Under the pieces are notes generated by a model. That model had not been told where the DNA came from, did no database searches, and saw nothing but the letters and a program-made list of their open reading frames with translations. A program made the translations under genes and the position numbers. Positions 1-10,940 of a DNA stretch of 64,000 nucleotides are shown one piece after another. This DNA is from Planctomycetaceae bacterium (GTDB taxonomy: Bacteria; Planctomycetota; Planctomycetia; Pirellulales; PALSA-1355), in the NCBI GenBank assembly GCA_003153375.1, contig PLYM01000046.1, positions 1 to 64,000 of the forward strand, given 5' to 3'. How positions within the stretch are numbered: the first letter of the stretch is position 1; every line of letters starts with the position of its first letter.

Positions 1-254
1 AAATGTTGGGATTGGTATTAAATGGCGCAGCGGGTAGCGGTTCGATGCATTAGCGTTTCTCCTATGTAAAAAGTGATTCGGCAAAGATCATGAAGCGGCC
101 CGCCTCGCCGACGACTCAAGGCTGGTCGCGATACCGCGATCCCGCCCCGCAGATTCAAGTTAACGACGTCCAACCGGATGTCAAAATAAATAATCGCACG
201 AGTGGCAAATTTTAATGCGCCGGCGCTGGCCAAGCGTTTCGGCCCTGGCCCCCT

Positions 255-1091
255 CTATGGGGTTAGCGGCTTGTCGAGCTTGATGCCCAACTTTCGCATC
301 AGCGCTTTCATGTCTTCCCACACGTCCTTCTTGGCGGCGGGATTGCGCAATAGATACGCCGGGTGATAGGTGCAGGCCACGGCGATGCCCTGATAGTCGA
401 AGAACTTTCCGCGCAGCCGGCTGATCGGCGTGTCGGTCTGAAGCAACGTCTGCGCCGCGATCGTGCCCAGGCAGCAGATGAACTCGGGGCGGATCAACGC
501 CAACTGCCGGTTCAAATACCCACGGCAATTGCCGACCTCGTCCGGCAGCGGATTGCGATTGCCCGGCGGTCGGCACTTGAGGACGTTGAGAATATACACG
601 TCGGACCGCGCCAATGTGCAAGCTTCGATGATCCGCGTCAACAATTGGCCCGCCCGGCCGACAAAGGGCTCGCCCTGCCGATCCTCGTCGGCGCCGGGAG
701 CTTCGCCCAGGAAGCACAAGCGAGCGCGCGGATTGCCCACCCCAAACACGGTTTGCGTGCGCGTGTCGGCCAATTCCTGACAGCGACGGCAAGCGGCAAC
801 CTCTTGGCGAATCAATTCCAGCGTGTCGCCAGCAACGGGCGCGGACTGTGGCGACGGCGCCGCGGCAGCGGGAGGTGCTGGCGAGACAGCTTTGGGCATC
901 GGGGCAGCCTTGGGCGGTGCGACGGCTTTGGACGGTGCGGCCGAGAAAGCCGTCTCGGCGGTCGCGGCCTTCGTCGCCGTTTTACGCCCGCGAGACTTGC
1001 CAATTTGCTCGATACCCGAGCGTTCCAGGCTTTCCAGCACCTGCAAGGCGGCGCGAGCGGTTCGCGAGCTAGCGGATCCTTTTTTGGCCAT
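255..1091 (-). CDS. Uracil-DNA glycosylase family 4-like protein with low-complexity N-terminal extension
   Basis: 278-aa [39 protein letters not shown] and [10 protein letters not shown] motifs typical of family 4 UDG; CRRC and ECAC-like cysteines of the Fe-S type. Confidence 0.9.
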   Translation of the reverse strand: MAKKGSASSRTARAALQVLESLERSGIEQIGKSRGRKTATKAATAETAFSAAPSKAVAPPKAAPMPKAVSPAPPAAAAPSPQSAPVAGDTLELIRQEVAACRRCQELADTRTQTVFGVGNPRARLCFLGEAPGADEDRQGEPFVGRAGQLLTRIIEACTLARSDVYILNVLKCRPPGNRNPLPDEVGNCRGYLNRQLALIRPEFICCLGTIAAQTLLQTDTPISRLRGKFFDYQGIAVACTYHPAYLLRNPAAKKDVWEDMKALMRKLGIKLDKPLTP

Positions 1092-1342
1092 GCGCGATCG
1101 ATCTCCTCTCAGGGGCCCGGCAAACCGCCAGGGGGTTTCGTGCAGTCTATCCGCTCACATATCGCGCGGGCGAGGCCCTGAGTCGAGGCTTTCGCAAGGT
1201 TCGCAAGGTCGCGGCCTCGGTGCGGTGCCCGGTTTGCCGGCCCCGCCAATTCAACTATGATAGATTCGAGTTACCTGCCCTTCCGCCGTGTCGCCCACGG
1301 CCAGACTGCTGACGACGGTTCATGCGAGCCGTGCGATTGATC

Positions 1343-2728
1343 ATGGGGATTCCACAGATTGTCATTGTTGGCCGGCCCAATGTTGGCAAGTCCAGCATTT
1401 TTAATTGGCTGGCCCGCAAGCGTCTGGCAATCGTCGACGGCACGGCGGGCGTCACCCGCGACTCGGTCACCTACCTGATGTTCGAGCGCGATCGGTATTT
1501 CGAGGTCGTCGATACGGGCGGCATCGGCTTCGAGGACCCCGACAACCTGACGGTCAAGATCGACGAACAGATTTCGGCGGCCATCGAACGGGCCGACGTG
1601 GTGCTGTTCGTGGTCGACACGCGCAGCGGCCTCACGCCCTTGGACCAGGAGGTCGCCCGGCGACTGCGCTACGTCGACGTGCCCGTGATCTGCGTGGCCA
1701 ATAAGTCGGACGACGTCAGCATGGACAGCCAGGCTGATGAGTTCTACAAGCTGGGGCGCGGCAAGTTGATTCGCGTCAGCACGCTGCAGAATCGCGGCCG
1801 GCAAATCCTGCTCGACATGATCGTCGAGCGGTTGCCCAAGCTGGTCGAGGACGAACGGCTCGACGTCGAGGAGCCGCTGATGAAGGTGGCCATCGTCGGC
1901 CGCCGCAACGTCGGCAAGAGCACGTTCGTCAACACGCTGGCCCAGGCCGAACGCATGATCACGAGCGAAGTGGCCGGCACGACCCGCGACAGCGTTGACG
2001 TGCGGTTCGACCTCGACGGCAAGAAGTTTGTGGCCATCGACACGCCCGGCCTGCGCCGTTCCAAGAGCATCACGACCGACGTCGACTTTTACAGCACGCA
2101 TCGGGCCCAGCGCAGCATTCGCCGGGCCGACGTGGTGCTGATGTTCTTCGACCCCAGCGAGCGGATCAGCAAGGTCGACAAGCAGCTTTGCGACTACATC
2201 GCCGAGAACTACAAGCCCTGCGTGTTCGTGGTCAACAAGTGGGACCTCTGCGCCGGCAGCATGCCGACCGAAAAGTGGGTCACCTACATGCACGACTCGT
2301 TTCGCACCATGTGGTACGTGCCGATCGCGTTCATCACCGGGCAGACGGGCAAGAACGTCAAGGCGCTCTTGAATCACGCCCAGATGCTCTTCAAGCAGGC
2401 TCGCGAACGCGTCACGACCGGCGCGCTCAACAAAGTGGTTCGCGCGGCGCTCGACGCCAATCCCCCACCGCTCTTCCAGAATCGCCGGCCGAAGCTCTAT
2501 TACGCCACGCAAGTCGGCGGCGAGCCGCCCACGATCGTGATGTTTTGCAACGATCCCAAGGCCTTCGAAGAGCCCTATCGTCGCTATCTCCTGGGCGTGC
2601 TCCGCGAGCATCTGCCGTTTGCCGAAGTGCCGATCAAGCTCTACCTTCGCAAGCGCCAGCAATCCGACAAGCGGGCCGAAATCGACAGCGATTCGGATGA
2701 GTCGGAAGTCGCCGACGTCAACGAGTAG
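1343..2728 (+). CDS. der: Ribosome biogenesis GTPase Der (EngA)
   Basis: Two tandem GTPase domains (GRPNVGKSSIFN and GRRNVGKSTFVN, DTGG/DTPG, NKSD/NKWD) and C-terminal KH-like region; internal ATG at 1343 preferred. Confidence 0.95.
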   Translation: MGIPQIVIVGRPNVGKSSIFNWLARKRLAIVDGTAGVTRDSVTYLMFERDRYFEVVDTGGIGFEDPDNLTVKIDEQISAAIERADVVLFVVDTRSGLTPLDQEVARRLRYVDVPVICVANKSDDVSMDSQADEFYKLGRGKLIRVSTLQNRGRQILLDMIVERLPKLVEDERLDVEEPLMKVAIVGRRNVGKSTFVNTLAQAERMITSEVAGTTRDSVDVRFDLDGKKFVAIDTPGLRRSKSITTDVDFYSTHRAQRSIRRADVVLMFFDPSERISKVDKQLCDYIAENYKPCVFVVNKWDLCAGSMPTEKWVTYMHDSFRTMWYVPIAFITGQTGKNVKALLNHAQMLFKQARERVTTGALNKVVRAALDANPPPLFQNRRPKLYYATQVGGEPPTIVMFCNDPKAFEEPYRRYLLGVLREHLPFAEVPIKLYLRKRQQSDKRAEIDSDSDESEVADVNE

Positions 2729-2787
2729 TTCGCGCAGGGGACTGCGGCAATCGGGGCTGGGCACTCAAGCCTGGCGGTGAAGCCACT

Positions 2788-3912
2788 CTACGCCGCTAAC
2801 GGCTGGCGCGTGTCCGGCACATCGCGCTTTCCATGCCACAGCGAGCGCACGGCGGCCCAGTAGCCGGGGAACACCGTTCTGCGATACGGCGAGTCGGCCG
2901 GCAGCTTGTCCATCAACCGCCGATGGGCGCGACCCAGATTGTGAAAGGGAATTCCCGGGAACAAGTGGTGCAGCGCGTGGTAGCGCAGGCCCAGCGGAAA
3001 GAACATCTCGGTGATCACCGGGATGCCGGTCAGGTTCACCGAGTCGGCCAGTTGCTCGGCATGCGTCATTTGCTCGCCGGTATTCTCGTAGCGATGGGCC
3101 ACCAGGTTGCGAATGTAGTTGAGTCCCAGCACGAACATCGCCAAGCAATACATCTGCACCAGGCGCGTCCAAGGATAGAGTCCAATAAGCACCACGGCCA
3201 ACATGCCAGCAACCCGCAGGCTGCAGGCGATCTCGAGCGCGGCCCAAGTCTTGCGCGGCGCGTTTTTGGGAATCGCTAGCCGGTGCTTGTAGTTGATCAC
3301 GTAGGACGACATGTGCTCGAGCACCCAGGTGCGCAGCCGTGGGTTGACGAACGTGATCGGCGCCAGCAGCAGCCGGGCCGCGATATAAATTGGCAGCAAG
3401 GGAATCTGGGCAAAAAACCAGAAGATGCCCTGCAAGGGACCCGAGCCCAGCGGCAGGTACTCGCCGTCGTGAACGGTGCCGTAATGATGACTGTTGTGAT
3501 GGTCCACGTGATTCTCGTAAAAGTGCGACGGCATCACCATCGGAATGCCGCACAGCAGGTTCCAGGCCACGCGAAAGCCCAGCATCTCGCCGTTTCGCAT
3601 GTGGGCGATCTCGTGAACGTAGCTGCCGGCCCGAAAAAGCGCGAACCCGCAGACCGTGAAACCGATCACTTGCTGCACGGAGAACGCGGGCGAGCGCAAG
3701 TAGAGCGCGGCCATCGAGTAACCCACGGCCAGCGTGACCAGCAAGTCGGTCCAATAGGCGAACTGCCGGTGAGCGAATAGGTCGCTGACCAAAGCCCGGG
3801 CTTCGTTAATCGACTGCACGGCCTGGCGTGCGGCCGTGGAATGGCGCGTCATGGGCTGCTCGGCAGTGAGTTCTGCCGGCGTGATTTCTACGGACATGGG
3901 TAGAGTGCCCAA
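2788..3912 (-). CDS. Fatty acid desaturase family protein
   Basis: 374 aa; histidine boxes HEIAH, HVDHHNSHH, HALHH; multiple hydrophobic segments. Confidence 0.85.
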   Translation of the reverse strand: MGTLPMSVEITPAELTAEQPMTRHSTAARQAVQSINEARALVSDLFAHRQFAYWTDLLVTLAVGYSMAALYLRSPAFSVQQVIGFTVCGFALFRAGSYVHEIAHMRNGEMLGFRVAWNLLCGIPMVMPSHFYENHVDHHNSHHYGTVHDGEYLPLGSGPLQGIFWFFAQIPLLPIYIAARLLLAPITFVNPRLRTWVLEHMSSYVINYKHRLAIPKNAPRKTWAALEIACSLRVAGMLAVVLIGLYPWTRLVQMYCLAMFVLGLNYIRNLVAHRYENTGEQMTHAEQLADSVNLTGIPVITEMFFPLGLRYHALHHLFPGIPFHNLGRAHRRLMDKLPADSPYRRTVFPGYWAAVRSLWHGKRDVPDTRQPLAA

Positions 3913-4218
3913 AGCGGGATGGAAACGGGAAATTTCCTCGAGTCGTGAGCGACCGATTCCCTTCGGACTGGTTTGATATCGGCAACTCTGGGGTGGAGAA
4001 TGAAGCCTTGCCGGTCAGCCCCTTTAGACAGATCAGGCGCCCTGGGGTTCAACGCCCACCAGCTGAGGGGTTTCGGTCCCTTGTGGGGCCCGCCGCAGGG
4101 GGCTATCATCGTTAGTTTAACTTCTTGCGGCAACATCGTTTCGTACATTCGGGCGACATTGTTTTCAGACAGTTGGCAGCCATGCCCCCTCGGGGTGCCG
4201 GCCTGCCGGGAGTTGGCA

Positions 4219-4734
4219 ATGCGGCATGTGCTGTCGGCAGTCGTACAAAACGTTCCGGGCGTCCTGGCCCATATATCCGGCATGCTGGCCTCGCGCGGGT
4301 ACAACATCGACAGCCTGGCGGTCGGCGAAACCGAAGTGCCGGATTTGTCGCGCATGACGTTTGTCATCGTGGGCGACGACAACGTCCTGGAGCAGGTGCG
4401 CAAGCAGTTGGAGAAGGTCGTCACCGTAGTGCAGGTGATCGACGTCAGCGCCCAGGACTTCATCGAACGCGACCTGATGCTGATCAAGGTCCGCGCCCCG
4501 CTGGGGGGCCGTCGCAGCGAGATCCGCGAGTTGGCCGAAATTTTTCGCGGCCGGATCGTCGACGTCGCGGCTGAGGAAGTGATCGTCGAAATATCGGGGC
4601 AGGAGCACAAGATTGAGTCGTTCATCGACCTGATGCGCCCGTTTGGGATCGTCGAGTTGGTGCGAACCGGCCGTATCGCCATGGTTCGCGGAGAACGGCG
4701 AAACATCGAACCATCCGGAAGCGAAACCAAGTAA
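4219..4734 (+). CDS. ilvN: Acetolactate synthase small subunit
   Basis: MRHVLSAVVQNVPGVLAHISGMLASRGYNIDSLAVGETE is a classic IlvN/IlvH ACT domain; ATG at 4219 within the longer ORF; directly upstream of ilvC. Confidence 0.9.
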   Translation: MRHVLSAVVQNVPGVLAHISGMLASRGYNIDSLAVGETEVPDLSRMTFVIVGDDNVLEQVRKQLEKVVTVVQVIDVSAQDFIERDLMLIKVRAPLGGRRSEIRELAEIFRGRIVDVAAEEVIVEISGQEHKIESFIDLMRPFGIVELVRTGRIAMVRGERRNIEPSGSETK

Positions 4735-4818
4735 ACCCACCCACCGCGCCGCGGGCCCAGGGCCATCGTCCCCCCCTGAGCGCGTGGGTCGCCAATTAGT
4801 ATTAGAGGAGTTCCATCG

Positions 4819-5820
<1,002 letters not shown>

Positions 5821-5846
5821 GGCCCAACAGAAAGCAGCACACGGTC

Positions 5847-6122
5847 ATGACCACCGAAGCGCAAGCTCGCCAACTGTTCACCGAGCTCCAGCCCGGCGAT
5901 CGCGTGGAAGTCATCCACGAGGTCAAAGTCGGCTCGTCCAAAACCTGGTCGACCAAGACCGTCGGCACGGTCGTCAACACCGAGCGCCGCCGCCAGGGCC
6001 TGCACTATCGCCGCAGCGTCGACGACAAGGTGTTTGCCGACATGATCAAGCTCAAGCGCGACGACGGCGAGCTGACTACGATCACCATGGACGAATTCAC
6101 CGAGCTGCACCGGCTGAGCTAA
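5847..6122 (+). CDS. Conserved hypothetical small protein (91 aa)
   Basis: ORF MTTEAQARQLFTELQPGDRVEVIHEVKVGSSKTWSTKTVGTVV...; follows ilvC by 26 nt in same orientation. Confidence 0.7.
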   Translation: MTTEAQARQLFTELQPGDRVEVIHEVKVGSSKTWSTKTVGTVVNTERRRQGLHYRRSVDDKVFADMIKLKRDDGELTTITMDEFTELHRLS

Positions 6123-6163
6123 TCGGCACATTCGCGTGGCTGCCGTGCCTATAATAGCTCCAG

Positions 6164-6242
6164 GGGTGCACTGCTGGCTTGTCCAGTAGTGAAAGTCTCG
6201 CGCGGCCTTCGGGCACTGCTGGACAGGCCAGCAGTGGCACCC
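6164..6242. repeat. Dispersed double-hairpin palindromic repeat, family A, copy 1
   Basis: GGGTGCACTGCTGGCTTGTCCAGTAGTG-22 nt-CACTGCTGGACAGGCCAGCAGTGGCACCC; related copies at 37332 and 53732. Confidence 0.9.
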
Positions 6243-6323
6243 AGAGAGACCGCGTCACCCTAATGCGCTTCGGCAATGTCCGCGCGAACGAAGAGTGGCG
6301 CGCCAAAAACTCTGAGTCGCTGC

Positions 6324-7202
6324 ATGAGTTCCTCGCCCGACACTTCGCACCCGCTGCACACGCACCACGAGCGAACGTTCGCGGCCAACCGCTTCGTTTA
6401 CCCCGTGCTCAGCCGGCGCTCGGGCGGGATCTCGGTGGGCGTGAATCTGAACCCCGACAAAATCTGCAACTTCGATTGCATCTACTGCCAGGTCGACCGC
6501 ACCCAGCAAAGCGAAACGCGGTTCGTCGAAATGGACGCCCTGCTGACCGAGCTCGAAGCCATGTTGCGGCTGATCGTCTCGGGTGCCCTGTATGAGCTGC
6601 CCGAGTTTGCGCAGATACCTCCCGCGCTGCGACGGCTGAACGACATCGCCTTCAGCGGCGACGGCGAGCCCACGACCTATCGCAACTTCGACGAGATCAT
6701 GGCCGCCTGCGCCGCCGTCAAGGATCGCCTGAGACTGGACCAGGTGAAGATGGTGCTGATCACCAACGCCAGCATGTTTCACCGCCCTCACGTCGAGCGT
6801 GGGCTGGAGATTCTCGACGCCCATCAGGGCGAGATTTGGGCCAAGCTCGAATCGGGCACCGAGGCCTACTATCAACTCGTCGAACGCACGCCGATTCCGT
6901 TTCGGCAGATTCTCGACAACATCACCGCGGCGGCGCGCGTGCGGCCACTGGTCATCCAAGCGCTCTTCATGCGCATCGCCGGCGCAGCCCCGCCGCCGGA
7001 CGAGCTGGCGGCGTTTTGCGATCGCTTGAACGAAATCACCGCCGGCGGTGGTCGGCTGCAACTCGTGCAGATCTACACCATCGCCCGCAAGCCGGCCGAA
7101 AGCTTCGTCGCGCCGCTGGTCGATGCCGAAATCGACGCCATCGTCGCCCTCGTCACCCAGCGCACCGGCCTGCCCACCGCGGCGTTCTACGGCGTCGCTT
7201 GA
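6324..7202 (+). CDS. Radical SAM protein
   Basis: CNFDCIYCQV (CxxxCxxC) cluster motif, SGDGEPT; ATG at 6324 chosen within ORF 6276-7202. Confidence 0.85.
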   Translation: MSSSPDTSHPLHTHHERTFAANRFVYPVLSRRSGGISVGVNLNPDKICNFDCIYCQVDRTQQSETRFVEMDALLTELEAMLRLIVSGALYELPEFAQIPPALRRLNDIAFSGDGEPTTYRNFDEIMAACAAVKDRLRLDQVKMVLITNASMFHRPHVERGLEILDAHQGEIWAKLESGTEAYYQLVERTPIPFRQILDNITAAARVRPLVIQALFMRIAGAAPPPDELAAFCDRLNEITAGGGRLQLVQIYTIARKPAESFVAPLVDAEIDAIVALVTQRTGLPTAAFYGVA

Positions 7203-7217
7203 TTGCGCTAGAATCTC

Positions 7218-7278
7218 GGGTGCCACGGGCCTCTTGCCCGTGTCCTGGAATGGAACTGGCGACACGCCAGTGGCACCC
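7218..7278. repeat. Dispersed palindromic repeat, family B, copy 1
   Basis: GGGTGCCACGGGCctcttGCCCGTGtcctggaatggaACTGGCGacaCGCCAGTGGCACCC: two small hairpins with the same GGGTGCCAC/GTGGCACCC ends as family A. Confidence 0.8.
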
Positions 7279-7372
7279 ACCAGGTAATCATCAAGTGCAG
7301 TCAGCCCACGACCTGGCAACAGCCGGGGAAGCAGCGTAGTTTCTCGCCGACAACGGACGAAGAAGAACGGAG

Positions 7373-8746
7373 ATGACGTTCGGATGGCCCCTGCTCAACG
7401 CTCGAGTCTCGATGTCCACGCAGGCTGCGAAAACCTGTCGAACTTTGCCGCCGATCGAGAGGTGGCGCCCGGCTTTTCCAGGCAGCAAAGTCGGCCGTGC
7501 CTTCGGCGCCGCCCGGCGACTCGCCATCATGGCACTGCTGACAGCGCTGGCACTGCAGGGAAACCGCGCGGCGGCTGACGACAGCCCCCTCGCCCCGCCC
7601 GCCACGATCGGCAATACGCTCGAAGCCGCCCCCGGCGAAGCGGGCCGTGAAGTGTCGCTGTTTCCCCTCGCCACGACCAATCCCGACGACGCGCGGCCGC
7701 GTCCGGCCCTGTGCGTTTCCGGCTGGGCCGACATGGGCTACACCTCCTCATCGAGCGGCAGCGGGCGACTGGCCGTGGCGCCGCAGATGAATCGCTTTGG
7801 CAACGAATTCCTGTTCAATCAACTGGCCCTGACGTTCGAGAGGCCGTTGCGCTACGACGAGTTTTCCTGCGGCTATTACCTGCAACTGTTCAACGGCGCC
7901 GATGCTTCGACCCTGCAAGGCGACGGCGATATCAAAAACGGCAACCCGCGCTTCGGCACGACCGTGCGGCAGGCGCGCTTGCAGTTTCATCTGCCCGTCG
8001 TGAGCGATGGCGGCGTCGACGTCGTCGTGGGTCGTCAGGGATCGTTGATGGGCTATGAGTCCTACATGGCCCCCTTACGCAACTTTTATTCGGTGTCGTA
8101 TCAGTGGTTCTATGCCGAGGACGGAGCCGACACCGGCTGCTGGGCCACGTTGCACGGAGCCGACGGCTGGGACTACACCTATGGCGTCTACCTGGGATCA
8201 AACACGTTCTTCACGCTCAACGGCAACGCGCCGACGCACGAGCTTCAGATCAAACGCTGGCTCGACGCCGAGCACAAGTTCTATCATTGCGCCACGCTGG
8301 TCGTGGGCGACCAGGCCGTCGGCAAGACGATCGCCGTGCTGCCGGGCAATCTGGCCACGGTCTTGGAATGGCGCATCCAGGCCGCGTTCAGCGACCGTTG
8401 GACGCAGGTCTTTCAGGCCAACATCGGCTGGGACCAGGACGTGCGGTTTCTCGGCACGGGCCGCTGGCATGGCATGCTGACCAACTCCGTCTACCAGCTT
8501 CAACCGCGCCTCGACGGCCAGTTGCGAATCGAATGGTTCGACGACGTCAACGGCACCCGCACCGGCCGGGCCACCGACTACGTGGCGATCACCACCGGCC
8601 TGGCGGCGCGCCTCACGCCCCGGCTGACCCTGCGCCCCGAGCTGCGCGGCGACTTTGCCGGCAAGCCGGTCTTCGGCCCCTTGGACAGTCTCGCCCGTCA
8701 GCGGAGCCAGCTCACCGCCGCGCTCGAGTGCGTGCTGACATTCTGA
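7373..8746 (+). CDS. Outer-membrane beta-barrel porin (BBP2/OmpL-like)
   Basis: 457 aa with signal-like N-terminus; FGTTVRQARLQFHLPV...GRQGSLMGYESYMAPLRNFYSVSYQW and alternating aromatic strands. Confidence 0.75.
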   Translation: MTFGWPLLNARVSMSTQAAKTCRTLPPIERWRPAFPGSKVGRAFGAARRLAIMALLTALALQGNRAAADDSPLAPPATIGNTLEAAPGEAGREVSLFPLATTNPDDARPRPALCVSGWADMGYTSSSSGSGRLAVAPQMNRFGNEFLFNQLALTFERPLRYDEFSCGYYLQLFNGADASTLQGDGDIKNGNPRFGTTVRQARLQFHLPVVSDGGVDVVVGRQGSLMGYESYMAPLRNFYSVSYQWFYAEDGADTGCWATLHGADGWDYTYGVYLGSNTFFTLNGNAPTHELQIKRWLDAEHKFYHCATLVVGDQAVGKTIAVLPGNLATVLEWRIQAAFSDRWTQVFQANIGWDQDVRFLGTGRWHGMLTNSVYQLQPRLDGQLRIEWFDDVNGTRTGRATDYVAITTGLAARLTPRLTLRPELRGDFAGKPVFGPLDSLARQRSQLTAALECVLTF

Positions 8747-8968
8747 ACGGCGTCCTAAGCGCCGCGGGGCACGCGAATGACCCCCGCCGAGGTGCGGTTG
8801 TAACGCCTGTGCCGCTTGCCGTTTCCCTTAAGAGCAACGCCAGCCGGGGTGAGGTAGCCTTTTATCGCAACCGAGGCAACGGCCGCGGCGCTTCCGCGCT
8901 CGCCCAGCCTTCACTCAAGCCACCGATTCTCCCACCGCTTTCACTCTTCGCTCAATGGGGAAGTTCAC

Positions 8969-10063
8969 ATGAAAATGGCCATTCGTTTTTCGTTCGTCCT
9001 GGCGGTTGTCGCCGCCGTGCTGACCGGCGTCCATTCGACGCGGGCTTGCACCGGCATTCGCTTGACCGCCAAGGACGGCTCGGTCGTCTGTGCGCGCACG
9101 CTGGAGTTCAATGAAAACCTGGCGTCGACTCCCGTCGTCATTCCGCGGCACTTCAACCTGCACGGCACGGCCAACTCCGGCAAGGCGGGCCTGACCTGGG
9201 AAACCAAGTACGCCGCCACCGGCATGAACGCGCTGGGGCAGCCAATCATCATCGACGGCGTCAACGAAAAGGGCCTGGCCGCTGGCATCTTCTACCTGCC
9301 CGGTTATGCCAAGTATCAAACCGCCGCCGAAGGCGAAGAGTCGATCTCGCTCGGCTCATGGGAACTGACCACCTGGCTGCTGACCAACTTTGCCACGGCC
9401 GACGAAGTTCGCGCGGCACTGCCGGGCGTGCGGGTGACCGACGTCCCGTTCGAGGGAACGATCTTTCCGGTTCACTATGTCGTACACGACGCGGCCGGCA
9501 AGTCGCTGGTGATCGAGTATCTCGATGGCAGGCTGAGCCTCAACGACAACCCGATCGGCGTGATCACCAACTCGCCCGACTTCGGCTGGCACCTCACCAA
9601 CCTGAACAATTACATCAACCTGACCGCTGACAACGCCGCGCCCGAGAAGATCGATGGCGTCACGCTCCGCCAACTTGGCCAGGGCAGCGGCATGCACGGA
9701 CTGCCGGGCGACTTCACGCCGCCGTCGCGCTTCGTGCGCGCCGTCGCTCTGAGCCGCGCCGCGTTTCCGGGCGATGACGGTGAAGATGCCGTGCAGCAGG
9801 CGTTTCACATTCTGAATTCGTTCGACATTCCCCGCGGCACAGTCCGCGGCGTCGAGAACGACCAGCCGTCGTTCGACCACACGCAGTGGACCAGTGCCTG
9901 CGACACGAAGGGTCGCGTGTATTACTTCCACAGCGACGACAACCGCCGCATCCGCCTGGTCGACCTCAAGGAAGTCGACCTCGACGCCAAGCGCATCCAG
10001 GTCATCTCCCGGCACTCGGCCGAAGACAGCCAGGACCTGACCCCGGCCAAGACCGACGGCTAG
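8969..10063 (+). CDS. Linear amide C-N hydrolase, choloylglycine hydrolase/Ntn family
   Basis: 364 aa; signal peptide followed by ACTGIRLTAKDGSVVCARTLEF with mature N-terminal Cys nucleophile; NSPDFGWHLTNLNNY. Confidence 0.88.
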   Translation: MKMAIRFSFVLAVVAAVLTGVHSTRACTGIRLTAKDGSVVCARTLEFNENLASTPVVIPRHFNLHGTANSGKAGLTWETKYAATGMNALGQPIIIDGVNEKGLAAGIFYLPGYAKYQTAAEGEESISLGSWELTTWLLTNFATADEVRAALPGVRVTDVPFEGTIFPVHYVVHDAAGKSLVIEYLDGRLSLNDNPIGVITNSPDFGWHLTNLNNYINLTADNAAPEKIDGVTLRQLGQGSGMHGLPGDFTPPSRFVRAVALSRAAFPGDDGEDAVQQAFHILNSFDIPRGTVRGVENDQPSFDHTQWTSACDTKGRVYYFHSDDNRRIRLVDLKEVDLDAKRIQVISRHSAEDSQDLTPAKTDG

Positions 10064-10094
10064 TGGATGAGCTGCGATTATTAGTCTAGATGTC

Positions 10095-10150
10095 GGGTGC
10101 CACGGGCATCTTGCTTGTGCCCTGGCATCGCACTGGCAACACGCAAGGGG
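10095..10150. repeat. Dispersed palindromic repeat, family B, degenerate/truncated copy 2
   Basis: GGGTGCCACGGGCATCTTGCTTGTGCCCTGGCATCGCACTGGCAACACGC...; 3' end lacks GTGGCACCC and runs into a terminator. Confidence 0.65.
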
Positions 10151-10182
10151 CCGCGCAAAACCGCGCGGCCCCTTGTTTTTTT
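10147..10182 (+). terminator. Rho-independent terminator after the Ntn hydrolase gene
   Basis: GGGGCCGCGC-aaaacc-GCGCGGCCCC followed by TTGTTTTTTT. Confidence 0.85.
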
Positions 10183-10302
10183 GCGCCCGCGCGGCCGTTT
10201 TCCCGCCGGTCTTGCAATCCCCCCACCGCTCGTTACGCTGCTACTCGGGTCGCACTGGGGCGCGGCACGTCGCGCCGTGGACATCGAACGGGGAGGGTCG
10301 TC

Positions 10303-10506
10303 ATGGCCGGACAAGGTTCATCGGGCAACGTGATCGCGGCACTGTGCAGCCTCTTCATCCCCGGCCTGGGCCAGTTGCTGCAAGGCCGCATGTTGGCCGC
10401 CGTCGTCCAATTCGTCCTGGCCACCGCGCTGTGGTTCATTTTCATGGGCTGGATCATCCACATCTGGTCGATCATCGACGCCGCCCGCTGGAAAGGCCCG
10501 GCGTGA
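10303..10506 (+). CDS. Small TM2-like membrane protein (67 aa)
   Basis: MAGQGSSGNVIAALCSLFIPGLGQLLQGRMLAAVVQFVLATALWFIFMGWIIHIWSIIDAA; two TM segments; GGGAGG ribosome site. Confidence 0.75.
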   Translation: MAGQGSSGNVIAALCSLFIPGLGQLLQGRMLAAVVQFVLATALWFIFMGWIIHIWSIIDAARWKGPA

Positions 10507-10572
10507 GGCGAGCTAACTCCTCCGCGTTCGTGTCGCAACCCTCACCATGATGCACCGCCCGCCCAGGCTCCG

Positions 10573-10890
10573 ATGACCTGCCACCACCTGCAACCCATCG
10601 AGCAGGCGATCATGAATCGCGGCATTCGCGAAACCTTTCGTGGCCGGCCCTGGTCGAGCAACTGCCGCGAGTGGGTTTATTTCGATTGTTGCTATCTGGA
10701 TCTGCCTGCCATCCGCGCCAAGCACCCCCTGCCCCCCTGCATCACCGACCACATCCACCGCGGCACCCACGACGGCGAAGAACGCGGCCTGGTGTGCGGA
10801 GAGTGCCACGATGCCGTGATGGGGAGTTATGAGGCGAAGCCGGGAATGGTTGTGTTCGACGGTCCCGTTGCTGGCAACGCCCTGAGCTGA
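10573..10890 (+). CDS. Conserved hypothetical Cys/His-rich protein (105 aa)
   Basis: MTCHHLQPIEQAIMNRGIRETFRGRPWSSNCREWVYFDCCYL...LVCGECHDAVMG. Confidence 0.6.
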   Translation: MTCHHLQPIEQAIMNRGIRETFRGRPWSSNCREWVYFDCCYLDLPAIRAKHPLPPCITDHIHRGTHDGEERGLVCGECHDAVMGSYEAKPGMVVFDGPVAGNALS

Positions 10891-10940
10891 CGCCAGTAAC
10901 GCACAGCGCATCAAAGGGCGATCGGAATCAGCGCACCGTC

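Noticed and set aside
1271-2764. 497-aa minus-strand ORF
   Set aside because: Antisense shadow of der.
8810-8842. GTAAC-N15-CGTTTCCC upstream of the Ntn hydrolase as a fifth regulon promoter
   Set aside because: Spacing one base shorter, no CGCTGGG/CGCATAG block, and over 120 nt from the ATG.
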